Origin: Stercorarius parasiticus
Taxonomy: Eukaryota; Chordata; Aves; Charadriiformes; Stercorariidae
Direction: 5' to 3'
Length of the DNA: 64,000 nt
Assembly: GCA_013396915.1 (NCBI GenBank)
Contig: VWZL01000670.1
Span: forward strand, 500,986-564,985
Shown: one piece after another, positions 25,394-38,924 of the stretch
How the letters are laid out: each line of letters begins with the position of its first letter
How positions within the stretch are numbered: the stretch's first letter is position 1
Notes under the pieces: model-generated
What the model was told of the DNA's origin: nothing
Database searches by the model: none
The model's input: only the letters and a program-made list of their open reading frames with translations
Translations under genes and position numbers: made by a program

Positions 25394-25545
25394 TCTGAGT
25401 CACTGGTGACCAGAAAGGCAAGAATTACAAATCTAGATGAAGAGCAGTGGAGTCCCCACAACATCAAAATCTGAGTCACTGGTGACCAGGAAGGAAGTTT
25501 ACATCATCTCCAGACTGAAGGTGGCCTTGAATCCTTGGTGAATGC
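25394..25545. repeat. 76-bp imperfect tandem duplication
   Basis: TCTGAGTCACTGGTGACCAG occurs at 25394 and again at 25470, exactly 76 bp apart, and weaker similarity extends past it (GATGAAG against GACTGAAG). Only the first ~30 bp of each unit is well matched. The core itself contains the palindrome GTCACTGGTGAC. Confidence 0.7.
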
Positions 25546-28179
25546 TGTAACTGCAAGATTGTTACACAGAAGATGGATATAACAATGTGATGTTTATCTT
25601 TTACGTGGGATTTATGTATCTTTGATTTAGATTATATGACAATGCATTCAAAGCAGCATCGTGAAGGAACAGTGATTGGGACACATATGTGTGTTTTCCC
25701 AGAAAAGGCACTTCTGAAAATCTGAGCATAACTATAAATTCTGGTTAGAGAATTTCTGGATTGTGAAAGAAGGTGCTTTGTGCATTTACTGTGTCCAGGT
25801 TAGGTAGTCCTGTAAAATAGGTAGATTGGATGATACTCAAGGGTGTATGAGGCTTTGGGTATCAGAATCCCCCTTTTGCTTCCAATTTCATAAACATAAA
25901 TATAATCTGTTTTCTTACTATCAATTTTTATCTCTAAATTGAAATTACAAATAAAAAGCGTAATATTAGGAAACTCTGGCAAATATAGGAGACCTTTGAT
26001 GCTGTCTTCTGAACATTTAAAATCTGTTGCAGGATGTCTCACGGGGACTAGAATTGCAAACAGTGTTCAAGATATAGGAGAACCATGGATTTATACAGTG
26101 ATGTGATTATATTCTTGTTTCGGGTGTTAAATTTCTTCTAGATGCTCTTTGGTTTTGAATATTTCAGATTCTAAGAATGTGGTGTGGAGAAGTGGAGAAG
26201 AGGTACATTCTGTAGGATGAGCTTGCAAACGCCTTCAGATCTTTTTTTGAAAACTTTTATTATTGGTTTATGAATGTATTTTGAAATTAATTTGTTTTTA
26301 TGACAGTATCTTCTAGTCTTTAAATGGTAATGGGGCTTTAACAAAAATTTATTGCAAAACAACAATATTTATTCTACCATGAAAAAGTTTATCATACAAA
26401 ACTTAACATGAAATGACAGGGCTTAGTATACTGATGATGTGATATTAAAAAATATAAGAAATTTAATTGGAGTTTATTTGGAATCAAGAATATAATGGGA
26501 TTTTTTTTGTTTGGTAGATACCAGAGAATAATTTAGATCTCCAGCTGGAGTGAGCGAAAGTTTTGTCACTGACTTCAATTCCTGATTATTGATTATTATA
26601 AAACATAATATGTGATTACAAGGTTGTTTGTACTCCAAATAGGTTTTGATGTTTGTTCACTGCTTGTCACCTTCCTATCCAGGTCGATGGTTGAGCTGGA
26701 TACTCATTGGTCCTTGATAGTTACATTACAAAGGTAAACAATCCCATCTATTGAATCCATTTATGGTATCCAGGAATGGTTGCCATCCGTGCCCCAAAAG
26801 CCAATTTTAATGGTAACCCTCAGGGACAGGCTCTGCTACTAAATCCATGGGGTTAGATCTGCAAAGGATTTGAAAAAAGGCTGTTTCCCTCTCAACAATG
26901 TTTATACCTAAGCAAAGTACGCTTACACATGTAGAAGCTTGCTGAATGTCCAACAAAGGTGTCGGACAGCAGAATGTTACTCAAAAAAGTACAAGGAAAA
27001 GCTTTTTAACAAATAAATTATCAATGGAAACTTGAAGTTTGGGTTTAGCCAAAATCAAATGTAAACTGCTGCTGAATTCAGCAAACACTTTTGGCAGGAA
27101 AAAAAAGAAGACAGAAAAAAATTTTGTGAAAGTTGAAACATTTAATTTAACATTTTAACAAGTGTGTTGAAATTAATATACCAACATTTCATTCTAATAA
27201 GAGGGTAAAGGACACAAAAATCAAATGATTTATTTGGAATCTGATTAAAAATTTTTTTCACATCAAAGGAAAAACAAAGAAGAAAAAAAGGCTTTATTTC
27301 TGCAACAAAAACTAAAGAATTAAAACAGCACACTGACCGTAAACAATGTAAATGTTTTCATCCAGCCTCTGTGCTGAAAAATCAATTATTCAGGTCAGCT
27401 TATCTGCCAATGTTCTGAGAACTTTCTAGCTGCCTGTTGGTTTTCACGTGAAAACTGAAATGTTGATTTTAACTTATAAAGCACCCAATGAGAGATTTTT
27501 CTCTCTTCTCATGCTGTCGGCTTGTGCCACATTCCTGTTATTATAATGAAAGCTTGATCCCCCTCTTTGCAAAATATATGGGATGTAATATAAAAGTCTC
27601 TTTTTTTTTTAGGATGCTTTGTTCATTGGTGTCCTAAACCATTTGTTTGACCTTCAAGGCATGTTTCAAAGCCTGCCTGTTTGCATGAATGTTGGCATGG
27701 ACACAAGGCAGATGAGGATTAGATTTGTATGATCAGGAAATATAACAAGAAGCTTTAAGATTTATTTGGCTGTAGCTCTTTTTATCAAATTATATGTGCA
27801 AAGAAAGAAGCACTGTGGTATTATAATTTTTGCCTTATACTATTGCCTTATGCTTTCTTTTTGATTCTAACCAAAGTTTACCTGAACTTTGAATCATTCT
27901 TTTCATTGAGGAATCTAGGCAAAAAATCTGGCAAAAAAAGCAAATTCCAAAAGTATCTCAGAGTGGTGTTCAAAAAGTAATAACAAATCCCTTATATTTT
28001 GAGCAGTTCTAATAAATGTTTTGCTCAGGACACATAAGATCTTGAACCTGCTCTCTACGTCAGAGAAGTGGACCTTCAAAAACCATCAAACAAAGATGAC
28101 TGAACTTGGAAATAAGTGTTGTATGACTCAATTCCACACTCAATCAGAAGAAAAACCCCACCAGTGCAAATGGGACTTC

Positions 28180-28308
28180 AAATGGTTTGGGTTGGAACAG
28201 ACCTTAAAGATCATCTAGTTCCAATGCTCCTGCCATGGGCAGGGACACCTTCTACTAGATCAGGTTGCTCAAAGTCCCATTCAGCCTGGCCTTGAACACT
28301 TCCTGGAA
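28180..28308 (-). mobile_element. CR1 LINE 3'-end fragment
   Basis: About 130 bp match the inverted CR1 3' end: GGTTTGGGTTGGAA, then GACCTTAAAGATCATCTAG, CCATGGGCAGGGACACC and GGCCTTGAACACTTCC. The octamer tail that should precede it is missing, and the left flank is unrelated DNA, so both ends are lost. Same 3' type as the copies at 1650, 16337 and 41887. Confidence 0.88.
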
Positions 28309-29348
28309 GACAGCATCCACAACTAACAGAATACAGAGAATAGAACACGCAATAGAATACAAGAAGTGTTTGGCCAGGTGTATGGAGGGATAATCTGTGT
28401 AACTACATTCAGGATATTTTATTTAGATCTTTATTCTTTTCTAAATAGATTTACATTTCCTCTGGAGACAATCTTCCTGCTACTGATAACCACAGGAGAA
28501 TGTCCTTCAGACAATTTTGGTCATCATATCGATTGTGGCTATAATTGTAACTGGGAGCGACAGAAAGAACACAATAAACAATAGACTTTCTTAAGATAAA
28601 GGGATATTTTCATAGTCTTGGCATGTAAATAATATTCCAATTAGGTTCAAAATGAAAGTAATTGAAATTAAAATAAGTATTTGGGATGTCTTAAAGCTTT
28701 CAGTCTAGAGTCTGCAATTCCACAGTTATTGTTGATTTAAATTTCTTGATTTTATTTTTTTTTTTCATTTGGACCAAGGGAATGAGTGCTTATATTCCTC
28801 AACACTTTTAGCCTTTGGATAAATAATCACCTTTAAAACATATCTTAACAACATTTACTTAGGAAAGGTAATTAATTATGGAATTTCCAAAGTGAAAAAT
28901 AAATGGAAAGTAGGGGAAAAAAGAGCAAAAATTACAGATCACATGGTGTTCTGTTTCCATAAAATGTACTTTTGTGTGTGTGTGTGTAGAGGAATTCACT
29001 GAATGTGATGTGGCACTCAATCAATATATCCTTAGCATACTAATCTCAGTTGAGGAATGCCTGATATTAGAGAAATGGTTCAAAAGAATGAAGGAAGCCA
29101 TGGTGAAAAAGTCATGCCGAATCCTTTATGTAAAACTCTATCTTAAGTAGCAGAACACTGATTGAAGAATATTATTAGTTCTTGCGTGAATTTATGATAA
29201 ATCAAGTGAAAGGTTGTGCCTAACTTTAGATATTGACCAAAGGAAGAATCAGGGGTAACTTCACGGACTCTGCCTTGCTTTGTGGAAAGCTGTTACTTCA
29301 CCTTTCTTCCAGGAGTGATACCTGTGCCCAGCTAGCTAGTCTGACAGG
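28309..29348. other. Unique spacer
   Basis: A+T-rich DNA with a (TG)7 microsatellite at 28973-28987 and a T-run near 28756. No gene or transposon was recognised. Confidence 0.6.
28973..28987. repeat. (TG)7 microsatellite
   Basis: Seven perfect TG units. Confidence 0.9.
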
Positions 29349-29775
29349 AATCATAGAGAATCAAACAGAATGAATGGGTTTGGAAGGGACCTCTGGAGAT
29401 CATGTGGTCCAACCTTCCTGCTCAAGCAGAGCCACCTACAGCTGGTCATCCAGGACTGTGTCCAGCTGGGTTTTGAATATCTCCAAAGATGGAGACTCCA
29501 TTATCTCTCTGGGCAACTTCTGCTAGTGATCCGTCACCTTCAGACTGAAAAAGTGTTCCCTGACATTCAGACAGGACCTCCTGTGTTTTAGTGTGTGCCT
29601 GTTGCCTCTTGTCATATCACTGGGCACCACTGAAAAAAGCCTGACTCTTTCTGCTTTACACCCTTCCCTTCAGCTATTTATAGACATTGATGAAATCCCC
29701 CCTGCCGAGACTGCTCTTCTCTAGACTAAGCAGTTGCAGCTTTCTCAGCATTTCTTTATGAGAAATGCTCCAGGA
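29349..29775 (-). mobile_element. CR1 LINE 3' end, distinct subfamily
   Basis: About 430 bp of inverted CR1 beginning at a degraded octamer tail (AATCATAGAGAATC, 29349). It continues through GGAAGGGACCTCTGGAGATC and TCCAACCTTCCTGCTCAAGC into decayed ORF2 C-terminus (minus-strand equivalents of the CTGTTGCCTCTTGTC and TCTTCTCTAGACTAA motifs). The CTCAAGCAGAGCCACCTA type of 3' end differs from all other copies in the window and suggests an older subfamily. No intact frame remains. Confidence 0.88.
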
Positions 29776-31554
29776 AGGTACAAGGAAAAAAACTAAATTT
29801 TCTCCTTTTCTCTCTCTGATCCATCTTGTACCTTGTTGCTTGTGCACAGATTTTTTAGGCATGTTGCTCCTTCTACATCAATTCTTTTAAAATCTAAACA
29901 GATTTTCTCTCAACTGAAATTGTTGCAGAAGTGCTACTGACATCTCCTCCAAGTTCTTCATTTCTGTAACCTCTACCCTTTCATCTAAAATCCCATTAAA
30001 TTGTTCTTTCCTTTAAACATTGTTCTGTTTCTGATGGATCCACAGGCCTGTGGATCTCTGCAAGGTGTCACTAGTCTCTAGGAAATGTGTTAGGATGATT
30101 CAACGCTTCCAGGGGGAGATTCTTTCCTTCCCAGTGTCTCTTAACTCTGTCTTCCCAATACTTTATCAGTCCCTAATATCTGAAAGATGCCTTCCATGTC
30201 ATTCCTATTTAATCCTGAATCACTTGAATTCTGCTGTGACCCTTTACTTGAGTGTACTGTTAAGTGTGCTTCAGTCCTTTGGTCACAGCTCTTACCTGAG
30301 TGTCCTCCTCAGACTCTGCTTCCACAAAATGCAAATATCAGGTACCATGATGTGGGTAGAATCAGTGAAGCCAAATGTTGTATCAAGCCAAAAAACCCCC
30401 CGTGAATAGCATCTGAAATGAATCTTAGAAGTTGAGAGACATTGAAGGTTATATTGAGGGGGAGAGGAAAGAACTCGACTGGTCAGTTTCTAAGGTTCCT
30501 GGGAAACTAAACACAACCATCTGCTGTTGTATGGATGATGAAAAGCTTTCACCATTTTACCTTTGACAATTTGAGCCTGTCATCTTCGCAATGCTTGGGA
30601 ACTGTTTAAAGTGCTAAGCAATTTTCGTTTTGCAGCTGTGTTCCTTTCTGAAGACTCACCACAGTGGAGTTCTAGGTGCTCTGATCTGGTGCGTTATTTA
30701 CTTGTGCAACTTAGTTTGCTGCAAATGCCATGCTGCATTAGGCTGTGTTAATATTTTAAGGGTTTTGAGACTCCTGATAGCTGTGTACCAAATATGAAAA
30801 CACCTATTCATATCTTTTGTATGTTTCGATTTGCTTTGGTTTCTCTGTCTGTATATTACTATGGTTCCTAAAAGGTAAACGTGCATAAACAAGGGATCAG
30901 CTCTCATCAACTTCAACCTCCCTGAACTCAACCTAGCATCAGGCTTCCAAAGTCTATTTATAATTTTTTGCAGTATAATACCACGGTTCTGGACAAAATT
31001 TTTCTTGGAATCTCTATCCTTTAAAATAACAGTACCATCAGCTGTGCTGGTACAGGTACAACTGTGACGGCTGTCAATCCCTCTGGTGTTTGATCCACTG
31101 TACTTTGGAGGATCTATGTGATACTAATTATGTCTACAAGCATAACCAATTACTGGCCTCTAAGGTAATGTGTCAATAGTTGCCGAGAAGGTGGTTCATT
31201 TAATTCAATATGCCAGAAATTATTTTAATACAATAAAAAGGAGGATATTTACACTGGGATAAATTAACTTCACATCTCTCATGCCTGTGGACTACCTAGG
31301 GCAAGGAAGATTAGGTTATTTTTTAATCTCTGCATTCCTTGTTCTCTTCAGATTGCTGGAAGGAACCAGGTCTGTCTGCATTTGAGGATGGTCTTGTTTT
31401 GTATTCTGACCAGTTGAGTAGTTTGTATTGCTCTGCCTCCCTACAGCAATTGGTGCTTCTGTCTGTCAGCTACTCCAAACGGCATTGCCTCTTGCTTTAT
31501 GGTGTCTTATTGACAGCCTGCATTTTCCCACTGGCCTCAGATAGTTTTAGTGCA

Positions 31555-31760
31555 CATCATTACAACACTGTCATATTTCTCTGCTTATCATTGTTGCTAG
31601 GATTACATCGTGGCTGGCTCCACAATCCATCTGGAATCAAATTGGTCATTGATCTAATATTGCAGTTTATCAGTGTTGCTCAGATTACATTGCAGATGAC
31701 TCTGTATAGCAGCTGGAATTGAATTGGTCGTTAATCTAATAGCATCATTACAAATGTGGC
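31555..31760. repeat. Diverged minisatellite, ~82-102 bp unit
   Basis: Two adjacent units share, at a constant offset of 82 bp, TGTTGCT (31592 and 31674), GATTACAT (31601 and 31683) and a block running from GGAAT through AATTGGTC to ATCTAAT (31633 and 31715). A third partial unit starts with CATCATTACAA at 31743, matching 31555. The second unit lacks about 20 bp at its start. The whole array is old and imperfect. Confidence 0.75.
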
Positions 31761-34700
31761 AGTTGAATGGTTGCCGCCTCCTGCAGTTCTTTGCACTGGA
31801 TTTCTTTACATTTGCTACAGTCAAACTGCAGATATCTTCTTAAAAGGAGATCTCTGTCTGCTGAATCACTGCTTGTATTTTCCTTTCTTTTGGTTGTTGT
31901 TGTTTCAGAAGTCATTTTAGGGCAAAAAGTGGTTTTGTTTCAAAAACTTAAGGTCGCAATTTAAAGGCAAGACATCGTTCTGCCACTTCTTTCCATGTTA
32001 TTTCCTGGTATAATAATTACACTGAGACAAATCCTTTATTTCATCTAACATTAGTCATTCAAAAATGCCCTGCTAAAGTAAAATTTTAAAACTTGTTGTC
32101 AGCTGGAAGAGATAGGCATTTTTAGAAAGCTGTTAGTCCGACTTGTCTTTGATTTAGATTACAGTGATTCACCCAATAGAGGAAACTGTTTTTTCCACTA
32201 ACTAGAGACAACCAGTTTAGTGTATGCCTAATTTTTAGGTGCCTAAATTTGATGTGATGAATTCTCTCTTCTGTTTCCTTGGTTCCTTTCATTTAGCCTG
32301 AATGTTTATTGTAAATCACAGGCTGCTTTGGCTTGTTGCTCTTGCTGGACAGTTCAGTCTGCTCTGCACCAGCAAAGAATATTTCTCAAGAATACCTTCC
32401 TTCAGCTGGAGTCTCTTGTCCCACGAGAGAAAAACTATTTCTTAGAAAATAGATTTTTTTAGAGAGTTATCCATGGATGTCATAGATCTCAGATTCGTAA
32501 TTTATGTACTCTGTCTTAGGCTTCTCAATTTCAAGTAAAATCTTCCAGCTCTGCAGTCTTGATCTGTTCAGGATCAGTTGTTATCTAATACTGTCATCAG
32601 CTGTTTCAGTATCCCCTTCATTAATTCAGGCAACTGTTTCTCATGTTTTTCCACCTCACCCCACCCCTACTCCCCCCATAAAAGAGCTTTGGCTTCATTT
32701 TATCATTTTTATCCACTGCACTGAATCATTTACGTGTTTGCACATGGTATTTTGCATACAAATTTGGCTTTTCTTGAAGCCCAGGTTATGGCATTCTCTT
32801 TGCTTGCTCTGCTTCTGGATGCTTCCTTGTCTGTGTGTTTGTCTCAATGTCCTGTTGAGGCTATCAGTATGACAAGCTGACATGCTTGTCATGCTCCTAG
32901 CTGTGTTGGAGAACAGTTTAAAATGCAGCTGCCTTTGCAGGCACATCCACACATTGTGTGCTTCCTCTAGACTCTTTCCTCCTAACAGCTGTGCTCCTCC
33001 ACGAGCACTCCACACTACAGCCGTTCTTGCCCTTATGCGTAAGCAAGTGCTCTGGCACTCTGCTCTGCAGTAGGAGAGAACAGAAACACACGTCTGGTAA
33101 TCTGTCGAACCATTCCAAGTGAATTCACAAGGCAAGAATACACAGCATAAAAACAAGGCTGAACATGCATTTATCCTGCATAGTTTCTTTTTACAAGTAA
33201 AGCTTTATCGAAATGACTTTAGCCAGTTAGTCCAATGGACTAGAATTTGGTTTTTTTCCAAATGGTAGTTCTGTCTCGTTAAATTTTTGTGTGTTTAATT
33301 TCTCTTACAATAGGAATCCAGAAAGAAGAAAGGAAATTAAGTACAGTTTTCTCTTCTGTCTTGGTAAAAGAACAGAAATGATGTATTTTTTGCATATCAA
33401 GATAATTTTTTACATCATCTCAGTATGTCAAGATGTCTCTTCCTCCAGCTGACAAAGCAGCATCTTCTGGGAATTATACTGAAACATTCAGAAATCTGGT
33501 GTTGCAATAAATAAAAGTGGCATCTATTAATTTAAATTCTTTACATTTTAATATTTTTTCTGTAGTTTGTTTAAGTTTATTGCTGTGCTCAGGGAAAATG
33601 TTCTAATTATTGATAGATCACACTGGCTTTCCCCTATTTTTCAAGTGCTTTCCTAACCTTTTCATAAGTGTATTATTGCCTAGTATAAAGTTTAAATATT
33701 AGCCAGATGGGGGGAAATATTTATCTTGGTCTCTTATGCCTCATCTATTTTTATTTTTCTATTTATTGTTCACTGTTCATTAGAAAGTGTTATTTATCTC
33801 TACTGTGGAAAGCCTTCCCAGTACACCAATGGGTATGGTAATCATCACTATTGGGAATCCACAGACAAAAATTAAGACTAAAACTGTTAGCATTTTTCAT
33901 ATGATTTTTTTTGGTTGTTGTTTTTAAACAATACCTTTAATTTATCTTCAATGATAATATATGTTTGATACTGGAGGATTCAGACCTCCCTTCAAATACA
34001 AAAGTTTCAGAAGGGTAATGAGAATAATTCCATCTATGGTGACTCCAGTGTAATCTTCTTATTCCTAATGTGGGTAAACAGGGTTTGAATCAATGTAGAA
34101 AAAAAAAAAAGTCTGGCTAAATAGCTCTTTTCCTTGACTAGGAGACAAGTTAACAGGTAAACTTGTTAAAAAATGGATACCACTGTGGAACAGTAACAAT
34201 GAAATACTGCTCCAATAATGGTAAAGTTAAAACTCTCAAAACCCACAGTAGTTTAAGTTATAAATTTTTAACCAAGCTGATAACTGTCCCAAAAATTAAT
34301 ATAGTATAGTCCACACTGGGAGTTGGGAAAATGTGTATTTTTTGATAGATTTGGTCTTCTGTCATCAAAGACCATGCTGACAGCTGAACACCTCTTTCAG
34401 TATCCACAAATGACTCAGCACAGAGGTGGGAACTGTCACCTTTACTAAGTCAACACAAAAAGGTAGAATAAGTCAGCCTGGGTGTTTTGAAATACATGAC
34501 TAGTTCACGAAGATTGCTTCAAAGTGCAGGTGGAAGCTGAGTCAAGACCCTCCTGAAAAAGGGTCTATTTCTGACTGTAGTTTTCTCATTCTATGTTGCT
34601 GCAAATCACACTCGGTCCCGTAAAAGAGGACTGGAGGAGGACAGGGAGAAAGGCAGGAGAGTGAGGTTTGTCCATTTTCTTTTGGAAACTTGAAAGGTAA

Positions 34701-37700
34701 TCAGGGCTTCTGGAGAACTGCAATACCTCCTCACCTGCCACCAGCAGCAGAGTGCTCAGACACATCCTAATGACATTCTCATTCCTTTCAGAGGACTCAT
34801 CTCATTTGTTTGTTGGTTTCTTTATAGCACGGACCTGAACATAACAGTTCACTGCAGAACAGCCACACAATCCAGGGTAAATCCAAAACAAATTATTGTC
34901 GTTAAAAATAGAACTATTTGAAAATAATCCAAGTGATGCATTACATACAGTGGTGGAAGGAGCTCCATCTGCATGGTGAAGGAAGGGACTTGTAAAGCTG
35001 CAACCCCACTGCTCAGCGAGGTCAACTTCCATGCTTCTTTCCCTATTAAGCCTTCCCTCGGCATATGTTGCTGCCACGTTGTGCCATGCAGACAGTAAGG
35101 TAAAACAGGAAAAGCTAAGCATGTGTGGAGATATATTTGAAAAGTAACTGGAAATGGAAATCTGCTTGCTTTTTCATGTGCTTAATGTTGCATGAAGTTG
35201 CCACTTAAATCATGGCCTAATATCTTGGACCACATGCAACTGTTTAACTTAGTAAAGCAGAGTCTGATTAACCCTTTATTCTCTGCTAAGCCTAGGACAC
35301 TTCTTTATCAGCACAATTTATAGGAAGAAAATGAAAGAAACAATTTATTCCAATGGCAATTCTAGCTCTAGTGAACCTCCCTGAATTTCTTCTTTAAAGG
35401 CAGCTATTTTGTTATGAGAGGGTTCCAGTCTGTTACTTTAAAGTGAAAACCATTCAAAACTGAAATAAATTAACATTGGCATATGAACAGCTTGGGGAAC
35501 AACAACAAACCAAATGAAAAAGAGCAAAGCAGCCTGCTATGTGAAAAGAGAAAAAAAATCAAGAAATCCATTTGCAGAAGTAAAAGCATTAAAGGCAGTG
35601 AAATAATCAGGCTAATGGAAAAAAAATCAGATGAATGTAGTATTAGTGGAAGATGAGGATGTAATTCACAAGTCAGATGAAATTGTTAAGAGGGTGGATC
35701 AATATATATAAACCCTAACATCGCAAAGTAGGCTAACCTCAAAATATTGAATATACCAAAAGAAACAGGAAACTATGCAGAAAAAAAAATAGATGGAGGA
35801 GTTAACAGAGCCAAAAGAGGATATTGTTAATGAGAAGACATAGTGAAAAAATTGCTGTTATTGTGAAAAGGACTAAATTACAAAGGATTTTTTTTTTAGT
35901 TCATAGTGCACAAATTTCAGTCTTTTGTTCAAAGATAAAAGCCTTTGGGATAACAGAAAGGAGTTATTTCCATGTCTACAGTGTGACTGCTCCATTCAAA
36001 CCAGTAAACTGGCAGCAATCTGTCAGTTACTCTTAATTCTCTCTAACTCTGGGTAAAGCACCCACACGGTGCTGCAGGATGGCTGGGGCACTGCTCAGTA
36101 CCCACAGTAGGGTCCCGCCTCTGCCTTGGGGTGTGAGGATTTCATAGGCAAAACCCAATATTTTTGGATGGTGAGGGTCTCCATACCCAGGCCATTTAGA
36201 CAGACTGGGAAGACAAATACCAGTGGAAAATGTTAATTGTGTGAAAAAAAAACCATAAAGAGCCAGCTTTCTTGTCACTGCAATTTTTAAGACAGCATTT
36301 GTATGGTCTGATTGTTTCAGTGGGTGATTAATCATGATGTTTATGCCAGTTGTTCACTTCATGCCTGGTACAAGTGAGCACAGATCACAGGTTCAGTGTA
36401 TACTGGATTCATTTTCTTAGCTGTGTACTGAAAAAATATGTGATTATATGATATTACATTATATTATAATGTTTATTTCTGTATATGTCACACAAACTGA
36501 AGAAACAGAAGAATCAAGGTTTAGCAAATCCCAGAATTAACTTAAAGGAGTAGCCTTGGAGAAACCTGGTAACTGATGTCCTTAAAATAAATCAGTGAAA
36601 TAAATCCAAATTTCGCTTCTGAAGAATTGCAGTAGTCCTATGTTCAGAGTAACATTGGCACTGAGTGCTCACAGTTTATTCGGTTGATGTCAGTGAGGGC
36701 TGTGAGTGCTCAGTACACTGTCTGGCACCACTGCGAACACAGTCCTCACAACAAATTGATGCTGTGAGGAGTTAATGATTTCTCTTCATGACTAGCGAAC
36801 TGCACCCCACTGTCACTACAGCAATAATTCACACTCCCCTCACATGTTCAAAACTAGCCCAGCTAGCAAGAGTCACACCACCATATATATTTATACAGTA
36901 AAACTATTTTGTACATGTACTTATTGATACAGCATTTACATTTAAAGATTGAATCTATTAGATTAGACTGAGGGGAAAAAAAAAAGGCAGAATTACTGAA
37001 GAATTAATTATCTGTTCCATAACATTACGCTGAATATAGTCCCTTTGGTGACTCACTTCCATTATTTCTGTCTCCCTGCCTGATGTTAAAGGGCTGTATA
37101 CAGCTTTTGCCTGTCTTTTGGTCTCATGAGACAGGATGTCTACTATATCTACCTCTATTGGGATTTCTGATTGCTGTGTGCATTGAAAAATGGTTTACTT
37201 TACTAAACTTTGCTTTATTAAATTCCTGTGCAATACCTGTATCTCTTCCTAAGGTCCTAATGTTACATTTAACATTATACTGTAGCATTTTATAGCTGTG
37301 AATGATATAAAAAAGAAATAGATTATCTGAGGAGTTGAAGTGATCACTTCAGTGATTTCTCAGGTGGTAAACTCCAGGAAGTATGTTCTGTGATGGTGAC
37401 TGTGCATAGAAAAGAGAAGCTCCTAAAATGTGTTCCCTAGGATTTGAGGGGTAAATAAAGTGAAAACCATGATGTTTTGCCATATCAAACTTGTTGAGAA
37501 GAATGAATATTAAACTAACGTAAATCCAGCATGGCACCAAAATTCCTTTCCTCTAAAGGAGTTCATAGTCAAGTTTCTGTGTGATTTTTAATTCCTTTTT
37601 AGAGAGAAAGGACTTTGCATGAATCTTTCAAAAATAAATCGGATTTCTTACCCATTTTAATATAATAATAGCAGTTTACAGGAAGTCAATGATAATATAA

Positions 37701-38259
37701 CTTTTGCTTGGAGGAGTAAAGTGAAAAATAAATTTAGAAGAAATAAAATGGTCTCAGAGGTATTGTTGACTTCATCTGGAAAAAAGGGAAGCAGAGTTAT
37801 TTTCAGACACAGACAGATGAACAAACTTTCCTTACAAGTAAAGATCTCTTTGAGACACCTGTAGTGCTAGCTGACAGCCTGTCAAGCTGTTCTCCTACTT
37901 TGCCTTTTTATGTGCTGGTGGGTGTCTCGTTGTCGTCTTTAACTAGGTCAATCTTACTTCTAGGTCAATGACTCTTAGGTACAATAATTTATGTGTTTCC
38001 AAATTATTCTTCATTTCTGGAGATCTGTTGGCTGTCTATACTGTAATCCCCAAATCAAATTAATCCAGTAATCATTGGTTCTAAAATAAATCACTAAAAT
38101 CACTTGAAATGTCCAAAGTTTCAGAGAAAGCCAAAAAGAAATGGCTCAGAAAATGTTTTCTCTGCTGTTTGCGTATTACATCTGGCTTGCAGTAATTCCT
38201 TGCACGTTGTCTCCCAGAACTGTATGAATTGGTATAGGCAGTTTTTTTTCTTTGTCTGG

Positions 38260-38414
38260 TGACGTCATACTTTTACTTTTTTTCTATGGGCCCTCAAATA
38301 AAAATTATTTTAGGGGATAAATCAGTAAATTTTTTTTTGTTAACATATACCAACATTAACAACAGTTCAGATGGCATGATTTACTAAGGAGGACATACTC
38401 AAAGTATGACGTCT
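38260..38414. promoter_or_regulatory. Inverted pair of CRE-type sites in a foldback
   Basis: A perfect palindromic cAMP-response element TGACGTCA lies at 38260-38267. A near-copy TGACGTCT lies at 38407-38414. They belong to a 13-bp perfect inverted repeat, GACGTCATACTTT (38261-38273) facing AAAGTATGACGTC (38401-38413). Inside are two further, roughly nested inverted repeats: AGTAAAT/ATTTACT (38324 and 38379) and TTGTTAA/TTAACAA (38337 and 38356). CRE sites bind CREB/ATF factors; any regulatory role here is inference. Confidence 0.35.
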
Positions 38415-38924
38415 TCAAATGAAAGCCGAGTGCTTAAATAGCCTTCGTGCTTATGAAAATCACCCCCCAAATCTGTTCATACCAAATGATTCGGGTTTTG
38501 TCGCACTCTGACTTTAAAGTGGCTATAAAAATGTGATGGAGTTAATGTGATGCCTAATGAAAGGCACAAATTGCAGAAACCAAAGTCAATTAATTATTTC
38601 ATATGTGTATATTTCTTTTTTAGCATATTCAGATCTGAAAGAAAATACTCCATCTATTGGACTGTTTAAATACTCTGTAACAGTATGATATCCTCAAATT
38701 TCTTACAACATAAATTAATTGGGTAGGTGCAAGGTGCAAAAATAACAGTTAACTGAAGTGAAATATTGTAGTTTATTTCAAGCTACCAATTTAAACCATT
38801 TTAGTTATCTGTGGAAAAATTAAATATGTGTGATAAAGATTCTGCTAAGATAAAATAGATAAGAATAAAATTTGTCAGAAAAGTTTATCAGAACCAATTT
38901 TTTTTTCTGCTTCCACTTGTGTAG

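Larger units (their letters stand above)
17029..28179. other. Long unique stretch, no gene supported
   Basis: About 11 kb of A+T-rich DNA without a recognisable young transposon. It holds a faint ancient CR1-like segment near 20100-20240 and a 76-bp imperfect tandem duplication at 25394-25545, both listed separately. Open frames (the largest are 122 codons at 18559-18927 and 109 codons at 21555-21884, both minus) show no domain or codon pattern I could support. Confidence 0.6.

Noticed and set aside
31339..31722. 127-codon plus-strand frame with hydrophobic stretches
   Set aside because: Runs through a diverged minisatellite; hydrophobicity reflects T-rich codons.
32504..32872. 122-codon plus-strand frame
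   Set aside because: T-rich codons give a membrane-like composition; no motif and overlapping antisense frame.
32695..33156. 153-codon minus-strand open frame
   Set aside because: No domain, Cys-rich by composition, overlapped by plus-strand frames of similar quality; length is within chance for this window.
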